The position numbers were made by a program, and so were the translations under genes. Below are positions 26,263 to 35,160 of a DNA stretch of 64,000 bases, in pieces; position 1 is the first letter of the stretch; each line of letters starts with the position of its first letter. The stretch covers positions 2,418,001 through 2,482,000 of the forward strand of contig CP179198.1 of assembly GCA_051201585.1 (NCBI GenBank). Reading direction: 5' to 3'. The DNA is from UBA868 sp016776875 (GTDB lineage Bacteria; Pseudomonadota; Gammaproteobacteria; Arenicellales; UBA868). The notes under the pieces are model-generated. The model made no database searches, had not been told where the DNA came from, and saw only the letters and a program-made list of their open reading frames with translations.

Positions 26263-26579
26263 TCAAAGACAAGGTAATAGGCCTGAGTTGGCGGCCGCAG
26301 TCACATTTAAAACGCAATCGTTATCGACCTCGGACATCTCCACTACCCCTCCCGATGCCCGCACTAACGCCACTCCTGCTGCAACATCCCATAAACGAAT
26401 CCTGTCCTCCCAGTAGACGTCACAACGGCCGCATGCAACGTAACATAAGCTTATCGCCGCAGATCCAAACATTCTTACTTTAAGAAATTTTTCATATATT
26501 CCCATGGCCCTCTTTGATTGCGCTGACGAAAAGTCAAATGCCGCCGGAAATCCAGTGCACAAAACAAGCTTGCCCAAAG
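26263..26579 (-). CDS. Inositol monophosphatase family protein, C-terminal part (frameshifted)
   Basis: The second half of the phosphatase that starts at 27022, in another frame. It reads LGKLVLCTGFPAAFDFSS, then RMFGSAAISLCYVACGRCDVYWEDRIRLWDVAAGVALVRASGG, where WDVAAG is the motif B aspartate region. The apparent ATG at 26586 is internal. Deleting one C or T from the GAGTCCTTTGGGC junction near 26576-26581 restores a single protein of about 250 residues. Confidence 0.72.
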
Positions 26580-27022
26580 GACTCAATCTGGGAGACCCGG
26601 ATACGGCTATCGTTAATCCAGGCGCCCAACCCGACTACGCCCTTAAAAACATCACCGTGAGCGAAATCAATAATCACCCCTAGTATCGGCGTTTTTTTTT
26701 CACAAAGCGCAATTGAAACCCCAAAATGTGGCAGGCCTCTCAAGCAATTAAAGCTCCCATCCAGAGGATCAACAATCCAGAAATTATCGTCATTACCAGT
26801 CCACCTTAAAGATTCTTCTGACACGATTGGCCAATCAGAATGCTCCTGAATCGTATCGATAACACACGCTTCCAACAGGAAATCTAAATCAATTTTTATC
26901 TCTCTATCAATCTGCTCCATTATCTTTGGAGTGCTTTTTGAGATATCTTGATAAAGAAGCCAGGCGGCGTTTGCTGCTTTGACTGCGATCTCGAGATCTT
27001 CCAAACTTTGAGAGGTATTCAT
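26534..27022 (-). CDS. Inositol monophosphatase family protein, N-terminal part (frameshifted)
   Basis: 162 residues with the metal motifs SEES (residues about 74-77) and FWIVDPLDGSFNCLRGLPHFG, and D at REIKIDLD. It stops early after FGQACFVHWISGGI in the wrong frame. It belongs to the same superfamily as the gene at 19356-20153 but is not a close copy. The substrate could be a sugar phosphate, inositol phosphate, histidinol phosphate or PAP. It faces pyrC's downstream membrane gene and follows pilU on the minus strand. Confidence 0.75.
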   Translation of the reverse strand: MNTSQSLEDLEIAVKAANAAWLLYQDISKSTPKIMEQIDREIKIDLDFLLEACVIDTIQEHSDWPIVSEESLRWTGNDDNFWIVDPLDGSFNCLRGLPHFGVSIALCEKKTPILGVIIDFAHGDVFKGVVGLGAWINDSRIRVSQIESFGQACFVHWISGGI

Positions 27023-27194
27023 ACTAAGATCATAAATTACGAAGACGGTAAATTGCTTATTAAGCCGAATGATTACTAAAAATTTAACTTTTTTTTGAAT
27101 TTTATGCCAAGCGAAGATGAGGTCTTAATTTTCTTGTCTAAATAAAAATTTCTGTTAATTTTTTTTCAATGCTGTACATCAAAACACAAGATCT

Positions 27195-27208
27195 CGTTAA
27201 ATTTAACG
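27195..27208. repeat. Perfect 14-bp palindrome CGTTAAATTTAACG
   Basis: A complete palindrome lies in the AT-rich gap between pilU (ends 27243) and the phosphatase gene (starts 27022). Its symmetry and position upstream of a gene fit a dimeric regulator site for the phosphatase, but no second copy or family match was found. In so AT-rich a stretch it could be chance. Confidence 0.35.
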
Positions 27209-27242
27209 TTCATTTATAAGCTTTCTGAAATTAAAAAGTCGA

Positions 27243-28361
27243 TTAAAATTCGACTTGATCAAAAGTCGAGCCCAGATTTTTCTTGCCTTTTGACGCTTCC
27301 CCTTCCAGCTTAATCTTTAAACGAAGATTATTGACAGACTCAGCGCTCCTCATCGCATCTTCATAGCTGATCAGCCCTTCCTCATGAAGTCGGAATAAAG
27401 ATTGATCGAAGGTCATCATTCCCTCATCTGAAGAGTTCTCCATCACCTCACGAATCTCAGCAATTTCTCCTCGCAAAATAAGATCACTAATCAAAGGAGA
27501 ATTAAGCATAATCTCTACGGCTGGAACCGAACCATTACCCTGCGCATCGGGGATCAGCCGCTGCGAAATAATTGCTCTAAGGTTCATAGAAAGATCCATG
27601 TACAAGTGGTCTCGCGCATCATCTGGGTACAAGTTAATAATTCGCTGAAGGGCTTGATACGTGTTATTCGCGTGGAGCGTCGCCAGACATAAGTGGCCTG
27701 TTTCTGCAAAGACGAGCGCACTTTTCATCGTCTCTGGTGTCCTGACTTCACCGATCTGAATAACATCAGGTGCCTGGCGCATCGCGTTTTCCAAAGCGGA
27801 TCGATAAGACATCGTATCGACCCCTACCTCTCTCTGGGAGACGATACTTTTATTGTGCTGATGCACAAATTCGATTGGATCTTCAATCGTAATAATATGC
27901 CCGCGAGTATGCTGATTTCGGTATCCGATTACGGATGCCTGAGTCGAGCTTTTGCCAGCCCCAGTTCCGCCAACGAAAAAAACAAGGCCTCGACGCATCA
28001 TTGCGATGTTCTCAAACATCGCTTCAGGAAGATTTAGCGCTTTAAAATCTGGAATAGCCGAGCTAATGCGTCGGATCACCATGCCGACTTGGCCTTGCTG
28101 CTGAAATACGTTGACCCGAAATCGTCCCAACTTTTCAGGATTCACTGCAAAGTTCAGATCTTTGTTCACCTCAAACGCAGTTTGTTGATCCTCGCTCATG
28201 AGTGAAAAAGCGAGATCTTGTGACGCTTGCGTCCCGAGCACATCCGTCTTTATGGGCAGCACCTGACCATCCACTTTTAGGCTCGGCGGCGCGTCCACCG
28301 TCACAAAAAGGTCTGACGCTCGCTTGTCGACCATTAATCGTAGAAGATTAATTATTTCCAT
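27243..28361 (-). CDS. pilU: Type IV pilus retraction ATPase-like PilU
   Basis: 372 residues. N-terminal PAS-like domain (ASDLFVTVDAPPSLKVDGQ), Walker A GGTGAGKSS at residues 131-139, Asp box TIEDPIEFVHQ, Walker B APDVIQIGEVR and His box TLHANNTYQALQRIINLYP. The EMFE-type long C-terminus and the divergent Walker A (A instead of S) distinguish PilU from PilT. PilU assists PilT in pilus retraction at the inner membrane. It follows pilT with a 3-base gap, one operon. Confidence 0.94.
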   Translation of the reverse strand: MEIINLLRLMVDKRASDLFVTVDAPPSLKVDGQVLPIKTDVLGTQASQDLAFSLMSEDQQTAFEVNKDLNFAVNPEKLGRFRVNVFQQQGQVGMVIRRISSAIPDFKALNLPEAMFENIAMMRRGLVFFVGGTGAGKSSTQASVIGYRNQHTRGHIITIEDPIEFVHQHNKSIVSQREVGVDTMSYRSALENAMRQAPDVIQIGEVRTPETMKSALVFAETGHLCLATLHANNTYQALQRIINLYPDDARDHLYMDLSMNLRAIISQRLIPDAQGNGSVPAVEIMLNSPLISDLILRGEIAEIREVMENSSDEGMMTFDQSLFRLHEEGLISYEDAMRSAESVNNLRLKIKLEGEASKGKKNLGSTFDQVEF

Positions 28362-28364
28362 CAG

Positions 28365-29402
28365 TTATTCAAACTTGGAGAGGTCCACAGCCAACGGGCG
28401 AGCAACCTCTCGATCAACCACCCCTCGACTAACAAGATCTTCGAGAGATTGATCCATCGTGGCCATACCGGCTTCTTTACCGGTTTGAATCATCCCGTAT
28501 ATTTGTGGGACTTTTGCTTCTCTAATTAAATTCCGAATCGCCGGTGTTCCAATCATAATTTCATAAGCTGCCACACGACCGCCGTCTGCCTTTTTCAACA
28601 GCCGTTGCGCAATGACACCCTGTAATGACTCAGACAACATGGCACGAACCATTTCTTTTTCTCCCCCGGGGAAAACATCAATAATTCGATCAATCGTCTT
28701 AGCCGCGGACGACGTATGAAGCGTACCGAACACCAAATGGCCCGTTTCAGCCGCTGTCAATGCCAAGCTTATGGTTTCCATATCCCGCATCTCGCCCACA
28801 AGCACAACATCGGGATCCTCTCGCAGGGCCGATCGGAGCGCGTCACTAAAACTCTTAGTATCGCGACCCACCTCTCGCTGATTAATGAGACAGTTACGAC
28901 TTTGATGAACAAACTCAATCGGGTCTTCAATCGTCAGAATATGGCCTTTGTGATTACGATTAACGTAATCGATCATCGCCGCCAGTGTTGTTGACTTACC
29001 TGATCCGGTCGGACCTGTCACCAATACCAAGCCACGGTGTTTATCCGAGAGTGCTCTAAATATGGACGGCGCATTTATGGTGTCTAGCGATAGCACCTCT
29101 GTTGGAATAGCCCTAAAAGCAGCAGCCGGGCCGCGAGCCTGATTGAAGGCATTTACCCTAAATCGCGCAATATTCGGCAATTCAAAAGCAAAGTCAATCT
29201 CCCAGCGCTCTTCGAATTCTTTTCGTTGGCTATCAAGCATGATGTCATAAATCATGTCATGCACGAGACTCGATGATAATGAGTCCACTTTTATCCGACG
29301 AATATCGCCGTCAATTCGGATCAGTGGCGGAAGATCTGCACTAATGTGAATGTCTGAGGCGCCATTTTTTACAGCAAACGCGAGTAACTCAGATAGGTCC
29401 AT
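28365..29402 (-). CDS. pilT: Type IV pilus twitching motility ATPase PilT
   Basis: 345 residues. N-terminal GASDIHISADLPPLIRIDGD, Walker A GPTGSGKST at residues 130-138, TIEDPIEFVHQ, Walker B DPDVVLVGEMRD, His box TLHTSSAAKTIDRIIDVFP, and the C-terminal AIRNLIRE helix that is needed for retraction in PilT. It is the hexameric inner-membrane motor that depolymerises pilin. It is divergent from yggS, as in Pseudomonas and many gammaproteobacteria. Confidence 0.96.
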   Translation of the reverse strand: MDLSELLAFAVKNGASDIHISADLPPLIRIDGDIRRIKVDSLSSSLVHDMIYDIMLDSQRKEFEERWEIDFAFELPNIARFRVNAFNQARGPAAAFRAIPTEVLSLDTINAPSIFRALSDKHRGLVLVTGPTGSGKSTTLAAMIDYVNRNHKGHILTIEDPIEFVHQSRNCLINQREVGRDTKSFSDALRSALREDPDVVLVGEMRDMETISLALTAAETGHLVFGTLHTSSAAKTIDRIIDVFPGGEKEMVRAMLSESLQGVIAQRLLKKADGGRVAAYEIMIGTPAIRNLIREAKVPQIYGMIQTGKEAGMATMDQSLEDLVSRGVVDREVARPLAVDLSKFE

Positions 29403-29506
29403 GTCAGTGTTATTATGAGATGTCGAGTGGCGGTAAGGCTTCAGTATAATCGCTCAGCACGGTTGCTTCAGCCCTCAACTATTAAATACAGCGTTTTTTG
29501 AAAGTT
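29403..29506. promoter_or_regulatory. Divergent promoter region, pilT versus yggS
   Basis: About 100 bases between two genes transcribed away from each other. Both must have promoters here. Several AT-rich candidate -10 boxes (TATTAAAT, AGTATAAT) are visible but no pair with proper spacing was assigned with confidence. Confidence 0.45.
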
Positions 29507-30214
29507 ATGCCCGACTCCGCCGATAATGCATTAGTAAGTCGCTATCAAAATGTAGTTACGCGCATCAATACTGCTGAAACGCAGCATAAGCGCCCATCAG
29601 GAAGCGTTTCGCTTGTTGCCGTCAGTAAAACATATCCTGTGGAAGATATCCGTACAGTCGCCGAGATGGGGCAACGCCATTTTGCCGAGAATCAGATTCA
29701 AGATGCCATGGGGAAGATTCCTTTACTCGCGGATCTCGATTGCATTTGGCACTTTATTGGATCAATACAGAGCAACAAATGCCGGGGCATTGCACATCAC
29801 TTCGATTGGGTGCATAGCGTTGATCGACTCAAGGTTGCGCAGCGACTCTCATCTTTGAGGTCTGACGATAATCCACCATTGAACATCACGCTTCAAATCA
29901 ATCTTCAAAATGAGGCCAGCAAAGCTGGCATCACTCCGGAGAGTGTTATGGAATTGGCGCAAGAAATTAGTCAATTACCGAATATTACGCTTCGAGGATT
30001 AATGGCGATTCCTGCGCCCGAGACAAATTTCGCCAAGCAGCGCAACGTGTTTAGACAACTTCGAAATCTGATGGAAAACATCAATCAGCGTTTAAGTCTC
30101 GAATTAGACTGCCTGTCGATGGGCATGACTAATGACTTGGAGGCCGCTATTGCCGAAGGTGCTACTCACGTGCGAATCGGCACCGCAATCTTTGGGCCTC
30201 GGCGTAAAAAGTAG
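29507..30214 (+). CDS. yggS: PLP homeostasis protein YggS/ProY
   Basis: 235 residues from the ATG at 29507 (a TTG at 29498 is in frame). PLP-binding lysine in VSLVAVSKTYP, GQRHFAENQIQDAM, WHFIGSIQSNKCR, then GLMAIPAP and LSMGMTNDLEAAIAEGATHVRIGTAIFG, all typical of the YggS/PROSC family. It is a PLP carrier and homeostasis protein, without known enzyme activity. It is followed by proC and yggT in the order usual for gammaproteobacteria. Confidence 0.95.
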   Translation: MPDSADNALVSRYQNVVTRINTAETQHKRPSGSVSLVAVSKTYPVEDIRTVAEMGQRHFAENQIQDAMGKIPLLADLDCIWHFIGSIQSNKCRGIAHHFDWVHSVDRLKVAQRLSSLRSDDNPPLNITLQINLQNEASKAGITPESVMELAQEISQLPNITLRGLMAIPAPETNFAKQRNVFRQLRNLMENINQRLSLELDCLSMGMTNDLEAAIAEGATHVRIGTAIFGPRRKK

Positions 30215-30225
30215 GCGGACGAGAA

Positions 30226-31068
30226 ATGATCGAGAAAAAAATAGGTTTCATTGGTGGCGGTAATATGGCCCAAAGCCTGATTGGAGGGCTTCTTAACTCA
30301 GGAATATCTCCCAAAAATATATCGGTCGCTGAGCCACTGCCCCCATTGCAGGCCAAACTAAAATCGAAATTCGGCGTGACGGTGACGGCCCAAAATTCTG
30401 AGGTGGCTGAGGCGGCAACATTACTTGTGCTGGCGGTGAAACCGCAAATAATGCAGGAAGCGATTACCTCAATAAAAAATGCAGTTGCACTGAAGCCTGT
30501 CCTCGTGATCTCCGTAGCGGCTGGCATCAGTATTCAAAGTATCGAAACATGGTTTGGTGGGCGCCCGGCAGTCGTTCGGGTCATGCCCAACACGCCAGCT
30601 TTAATCGGTGCGGGGATATCCGGACTATTCGCTAATTCTCAGGTTACCCTTGACGGTCGTGAGAATGCAGAAAAGGTTATGAAAGCGGTTGGCAACATCG
30701 TTTGGCTCCAAAATGAAAGCCAGCTTGATCTAGTGACCGCTGTATCAGGAAGCGGTCCTGCCTATTTCTTCTACCTAATGGAAGCCATTGAGCGCGTCGC
30801 CGTTAGCGAGGGATTAGATCCAACTACTGCGCGCACGCTTACCGTCGAAACCGCCATTGGCGCAGGCCGACTCGCGCTGGCATCATCAGATTCATTGGCC
30901 GTTTTGAGAGAGCAGGTCACTTCACCAGGCGGCACGACCGAAGCCGCAATAAACTCGCTCGATGAAAATCAAGTTTCAAAGTCAGTAGGTAGAGCCGTCA
31001 ATGCGGCCAAAGACCGGTCGGAAAAACTTTCTCAACTTTTAGGAACCGAGGATCACGACAAAACATGA
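30226..31068 (+). CDS. proC: Pyrroline-5-carboxylate reductase
   Basis: 280 residues. NAD(P) motif IGFIGGGNMAQSLIGGLL, AVKPQIMQEA, RVMPNTPALIGAGISGL, and the signature VTAVSGSGPAYFFYLMEAI with the later VTSPGGTTEAAINSL. It makes proline from pyrroline-5-carboxylate with NADPH. It starts 11 bases after yggS and overlaps yggT by four bases (ATGA), so yggS-proC-yggT form one operon. Confidence 0.96.
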   Translation: MIEKKIGFIGGGNMAQSLIGGLLNSGISPKNISVAEPLPPLQAKLKSKFGVTVTAQNSEVAEAATLLVLAVKPQIMQEAITSIKNAVALKPVLVISVAAGISIQSIETWFGGRPAVVRVMPNTPALIGAGISGLFANSQVTLDGRENAEKVMKAVGNIVWLQNESQLDLVTAVSGSGPAYFFYLMEAIERVAVSEGLDPTTARTLTVETAIGAGRLALASSDSLAVLREQVTSPGGTTEAAINSLDENQVSKSVGRAVNAAKDRSEKLSQLLGTEDHDKT

Positions 31069-31637
31069 GCCCTTATATCTCAGATGCAGGACTTTTTCTT
31101 TTTGATACCATTCTTGGCTTTTTTGTCTTAATCGTCATGCTACGTTTTTTACTTCAACTCACAAAAGCGGACTTTTACAATCCGATTTCTCAATTCATTG
31201 TCAAAGTATCAAATCCGCCGCTCGCGCCCATGCGCCGAATCATTCCTAATGTTTTCGGAATTGACCTGGCCGTGATCATCCTGCTTATCGCACTAGAGGG
31301 GCTAAGACTCGGTCTGATAACAACTGTCCTTGGCCACACACCACACTTTATCGGACTTTTTCTTCTCAGCGTCGGGGAATTACTAAAGCTTGCCATTTAC
31401 ATCATCATATTCAGTATTTTTATCCGAGCGATCCTAAGCTGGTTCGGATCCGGTAATAATCAACCGTTCAGCATTCTACTGAAATCTTTTACCGATCCCA
31501 TTCTAAGGCCAGCACAAAGATTGATTCCCGCAACAACCGGTTTGGATCTTTCGCCGATGATTATTTTTATCGGGCTCATGTTGATATTAAAACTCTTTAT
31601 TCAGCCTTTGCTGGATACCGGGCGCGCACTTCTCTAG
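31065..31637 (+). CDS. yggT: YggT family membrane protein
   Basis: 190 residues in two YggT repeats. Each has a hydrophobic helix, then a conserved segment: RFLLQLTKADFYNPISQFIVKVSNP with P-L-x-P-x-R-R-I-P in the first, and RAILSWFGSGNNQPFSILLKSFTDP followed by ILRPAQRLIPATTGLDLSPM in the second. It is an inner membrane protein of unclear role, linked to envelope or osmotic stress in other bacteria. It starts at the ATGA overlap with proC. Confidence 0.93.
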   Translation: MSPYISDAGLFLFDTILGFFVLIVMLRFLLQLTKADFYNPISQFIVKVSNPPLAPMRRIIPNVFGIDLAVIILLIALEGLRLGLITTVLGHTPHFIGLFLLSVGELLKLAIYIIIFSIFIRAILSWFGSGNNQPFSILLKSFTDPILRPAQRLIPATTGLDLSPMIIFIGLMLILKLFIQPLLDTGRALL

Positions 31638-31848
31638 CTAAAAAACGAACACGCACTGCCAATAAAGAGAAGCCATCTACCCAGTGCTAGACAGATACTT
31701 GATCGTCAATCCTGTACACCGCAAAGAAAGGCGTTAATTTATCTCGATACTATTCAGCAGATTAGCGCTGCAATTAAAACCATGCACAGCTAAAATTTTT
31801 TACCTGCAATACCTTAACAAAATATTTCGCGAATAAAGTGATTCAGTT

Positions 31849-33690
31849 TTATACAGACAGAAACTTACGGTATCTTCCGTTAGCTTTGGCAAGCAACTGA
31901 TCTCTTGTGCCTATCTCAACAACATGTCCATTTTCAAGGACAATAATCTTATCTGCTTTTTCAATGGTACTTAGACGGTGAGCAATCACTAGAATTGTCT
32001 GGTCTTCCGACATTTTTTCAATTGCTGCTTGAACCATTTTTTCTGATATCGAGTCAAGCGCGCTCGTTGCTTCATCAAAGATCAATATGTCTGGATTAGT
32101 AGCAATCGCGCGAGCCAGTCCTAGTCGTTGCCGCTGCCCCCCCGATAGTCGATACCCTTGGTCACCAACGACGGTTTCATAGCCATTAGGCAATGCGCTG
32201 ATAAATTCGTGGGCAAAAGACTTGCGAGCTGCGTCCTGAACATCTGATTCCGACAGTGATGGCCGACCGAATGCGATATTCTCAGAAATCGATAAATTTA
32301 ACAACGCAACCTCCTGATCAACAACTCCAATTTGCGCTCTCCATGACGAAAGGTCAAGGTCTTCCAAGTTCTCCTGGTCCACGCGAATAATTCCGCCTGT
32401 TGGCTGATAGAGGCCTAAAAGCAAATTTACAATGGTCGACTTTCCAGAACCTGATGAGCCAATCAGAGCAACCATCTCTCCTTGACGAACCTCAAAACTC
32501 ACGTTATTCAAAGCCGGACTAGAAGTCCCCGGATAGGAAAAACTAAGATTTTCAAGCGACATCGACTTTTTCAGCCGCTCAGTTTTTATTCCTCCAGTTC
32601 TCGAATATTCAGACTTTTTGGGATCGAGGAATCGGCCGACGTTTTCAATTCTTGGCAGCACCTTAAAAAATTGAAGACGGACATTGTTAACAGCCTGCGC
32701 CTGGGGTTTTAATCGAAAAAATATAACTACGAATACAAAAGTTTTTGAAACCGCCTCAATCGCGGCCTCACCTGCCAAAAGGAATGCAAAGACAAGAAAT
32801 AAACCCGCCCCAATAACCGTCACCGACTCAAAAGTCGGCATGATTGCAGCCATTAATGTTGAGCCTTTCAATTGAGCCTTTCGCCACGCTTCTCGAGGCA
32901 CTGCTAATGAGTGGTCGGCTGATTTTTCATTACTCAGGATCCGCAAAAGTTTCGGCACATTTAAAAACTGGATCATGTTTTTCCAAATTGCGAGTTCCTC
33001 AGTTGCCGCTGTTTCTGCGTAACGCCTAATTTTCGCTACAAGACTAGAAATTGCGATCCACATCACTACAAATATACTTAGCGCAATGCCCGTCATTGTC
33101 CATGACAAATACATCATTGCAACAATGTAAATCAGGATCATGAAAACAGCACGAACTAATTTTCCAAACAAACTTACTAAATCTGAAACAGATGTTGACT
33201 GCTCAACCAGTCCAGCGAGTTGGCCCGATGAATATTCTGATATTTGAGAATATGAGCGAGTAAGTACATCCTTTATCACAGTACTTTGAGCATCAAACAG
33301 AGCGCCGAAACTCAGTTTTAATTGGAATACTTCACTTAGATAGCCAAGTGTGCTTTTTACGACTTGTGCGGCACAGGCGATACCAATCAAAAATAAAAAC
33401 AAACCGCTCGGAGTTAAACCTCCTACCCAACTGATGCCAACTGTATTAGCAAGCTCCATTATTTGATCAGACGTTGAGCTGCTCACCTCTGTAAGTGCGC
33501 CGACTGCTGCTGCTAACAAAGCTAACGTCCCTGCCTCAAATAGTGCAGCTCCTAATCCAAAAAACAGCATCGCGCTAACACTTATTGGCTTTTGCCGGAG
33601 ATAACTTCCTACTAGACTTAGGCCTTGCCACTGCTCATCCGAAATATTTCCAAACAATCGACGCGTTATGCGGCCTCCTCGGATGAGCAT
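31849..33690 (-). CDS. ABC transporter, fused membrane and ATPase domains (MsbA/PglK-like)
   Basis: 613 residues. The first about 340 residues hold six membrane segments of a type-I exporter; the ATPase domain has Walker A GSSGSGKST (411-419), Q-loop QIGVVDQEVALL, signature RLSGGQRQRLGLARA, Walker B PDILIFDEATSALD and the H-loop VIAHRLST. By family and by its place at the start of a glycan assembly block it is a candidate flippase for a lipid-linked oligosaccharide or another surface lipid (inference). Confidence 0.9.
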   Translation of the reverse strand: MLIRGGRITRRLFGNISDEQWQGLSLVGSYLRQKPISVSAMLFFGLGAALFEAGTLALLAAAVGALTEVSSSTSDQIMELANTVGISWVGGLTPSGLFLFLIGIACAAQVVKSTLGYLSEVFQLKLSFGALFDAQSTVIKDVLTRSYSQISEYSSGQLAGLVEQSTSVSDLVSLFGKLVRAVFMILIYIVAMMYLSWTMTGIALSIFVVMWIAISSLVAKIRRYAETAATEELAIWKNMIQFLNVPKLLRILSNEKSADHSLAVPREAWRKAQLKGSTLMAAIMPTFESVTVIGAGLFLVFAFLLAGEAAIEAVSKTFVFVVIFFRLKPQAQAVNNVRLQFFKVLPRIENVGRFLDPKKSEYSRTGGIKTERLKKSMSLENLSFSYPGTSSPALNNVSFEVRQGEMVALIGSSGSGKSTIVNLLLGLYQPTGGIIRVDQENLEDLDLSSWRAQIGVVDQEVALLNLSISENIAFGRPSLSESDVQDAARKSFAHEFISALPNGYETVVGDQGYRLSGGQRQRLGLARAIATNPDILIFDEATSALDSISEKMVQAAIEKMSEDQTILVIAHRLSTIEKADKIIVLENGHVVEIGTRDQLLAKANGRYRKFLSV

Positions 33691-33807
33691 TAATTTTTCC
33701 TTTTGCGAAATTTATTTGGCATACACATTTGTTAACGAGCTCATTACATTGTCTGAGAAAAGGTACTGATGCATTGGAATATAATGAAACATCTAGCTCT
33801 TTTACAT

Positions 33808-35070
33808 CTACAGGTAATACTGCCTTAAAGTGTCTAACCACCCTGGCCCGACTAACAAATTAAGGGCATTAGGGGCCACGATATAAGCGGCAAAAACAAC
33901 AATTCCACTCGAACATACCCTAACTGAGCGTGAGTGCACCGCAAAAATTACAAAAATCATCTCTACCGCGTAATAAAAAAACAACATTCGTGAAAAAAAT
34001 TCGGGAAAGATAACGAGCGGGGTCACGAATGCAAAAGCGGCTAATCTCCATTCCCGATATCGACCTAGATGAACCACATCACATCTACCTAAAATTAGTT
34101 CAGACATAGTCAATAAAGCAGCGATAGCGATCCACTTTATTCCTGCTGAAGTTCGAAACGAATAATCAAAATCAGGGTGAAGGGCGTATTGCATAACCTC
34201 CTGAATATTGAAGGCAAATGCCACTTTGATACAGAAAACTACCGCGACGCCGATCAAAAGTCCAAACACAATCGGGGCTGCGTATTGCGCTACTCTCTTT
34301 TCAATAAATTTTTTAGAAAATATCTGTTGCGAAAAAAATATTAGCAGAGCTAGAGCAATAAAAAAAATTCCAAACTGATGGAGCAATAGTGCGATTACGC
34401 CAAAAATAATTGCCGCCAAGTATCTCTTATTTGACAAAGCTGATATAAATACTAACAACGCGGATAACATTAAAAACTGTCGAATACTATTTTGAGATCC
34501 GACAAAGAAAAAAACGCTCCCCAAGACGAAAGGTAGCCACTCAATAATCTGAATACTTTTCTTTTCTCCAGATACGGTGACTGACTTCTCTATTTGAAAA
34601 AAAAACCAGATGAGTCCCAAACCGATTAAAACGATCTCAATCAAAAAATAATCTGAAACGGCGCGAAACCCGTTGGCCTGAAATCTGGACCACTTTGATC
34701 CACTTGGTAAGATCTCAGCCGACGTTTTTATCACCCACGCAAATAATGGTGAAGTAGCATAACGCTGCAGATATGGCGTTCCGGTTCTAAATAAAGGATC
34801 CACCAAATCGACCGAGTGCCCGACTTGAATTGGCAAATTCCGGTCGGGCACTTCCGCGTCGTGATCAATAGTAGTAAAGCCCGTATCGAAGTAGAAACTA
34901 TAAGACCACAAATCTCCTGTTGCCGGCTTTAAAATATATACAGATGCCAGAACTAAAGTCGAAAAAAAAAGTACCAGAATTTTTTTTGCGTTAAAAAAGA
35001 CACCAACCGCTATAAGATGTGCGACTCCCCACATGAGAAACAGAACGAGAATTTCTTGAGCCGTTGTCAT
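33808..35070 (-). CDS. EpsG-like O-antigen/exopolysaccharide polymerase
   Basis: 420 residues with about ten to twelve membrane segments. The centre has VGSQNSIRQFLMLSALLVFISALSNKRY and then LLLHQFGIFFIALAL, similar to the R-Q-x-L-A-x-A and HxS segments of EpsG and Wzy-type polymerases. No soluble domain of note. A role in polymerising or linking the repeat unit is inferred from fold and neighbours. It is divergent from the gene at 35161 with only 90 bases between. Confidence 0.65.
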   Translation of the reverse strand: MTTAQEILVLFLMWGVAHLIAVGVFFNAKKILVLFFSTLVLASVYILKPATGDLWSYSFYFDTGFTTIDHDAEVPDRNLPIQVGHSVDLVDPLFRTGTPYLQRYATSPLFAWVIKTSAEILPSGSKWSRFQANGFRAVSDYFLIEIVLIGLGLIWFFFQIEKSVTVSGEKKSIQIIEWLPFVLGSVFFFVGSQNSIRQFLMLSALLVFISALSNKRYLAAIIFGVIALLLHQFGIFFIALALLIFFSQQIFSKKFIEKRVAQYAAPIVFGLLIGVAVVFCIKVAFAFNIQEVMQYALHPDFDYSFRTSAGIKWIAIAALLTMSELILGRCDVVHLGRYREWRLAAFAFVTPLVIFPEFFSRMLFFYYAVEMIFVIFAVHSRSVRVCSSGIVVFAAYIVAPNALNLLVGPGWLDTLRQYYL

Positions 35071-35160
35071 TAAAATTCCAATTTACACTCGACTAATCAT
35101 CTGTATGGATAGATCATCTATTAGTTTTGTTCATTTTCGTTAAAGCGTCATAATCGCACA

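Noticed and set aside
33635..33841. 68-codon minus-strand frame between the polymerase and the ABC transporter
   Set aside because: It overlaps the ends of both real genes and has no domain or ribosome binding site.
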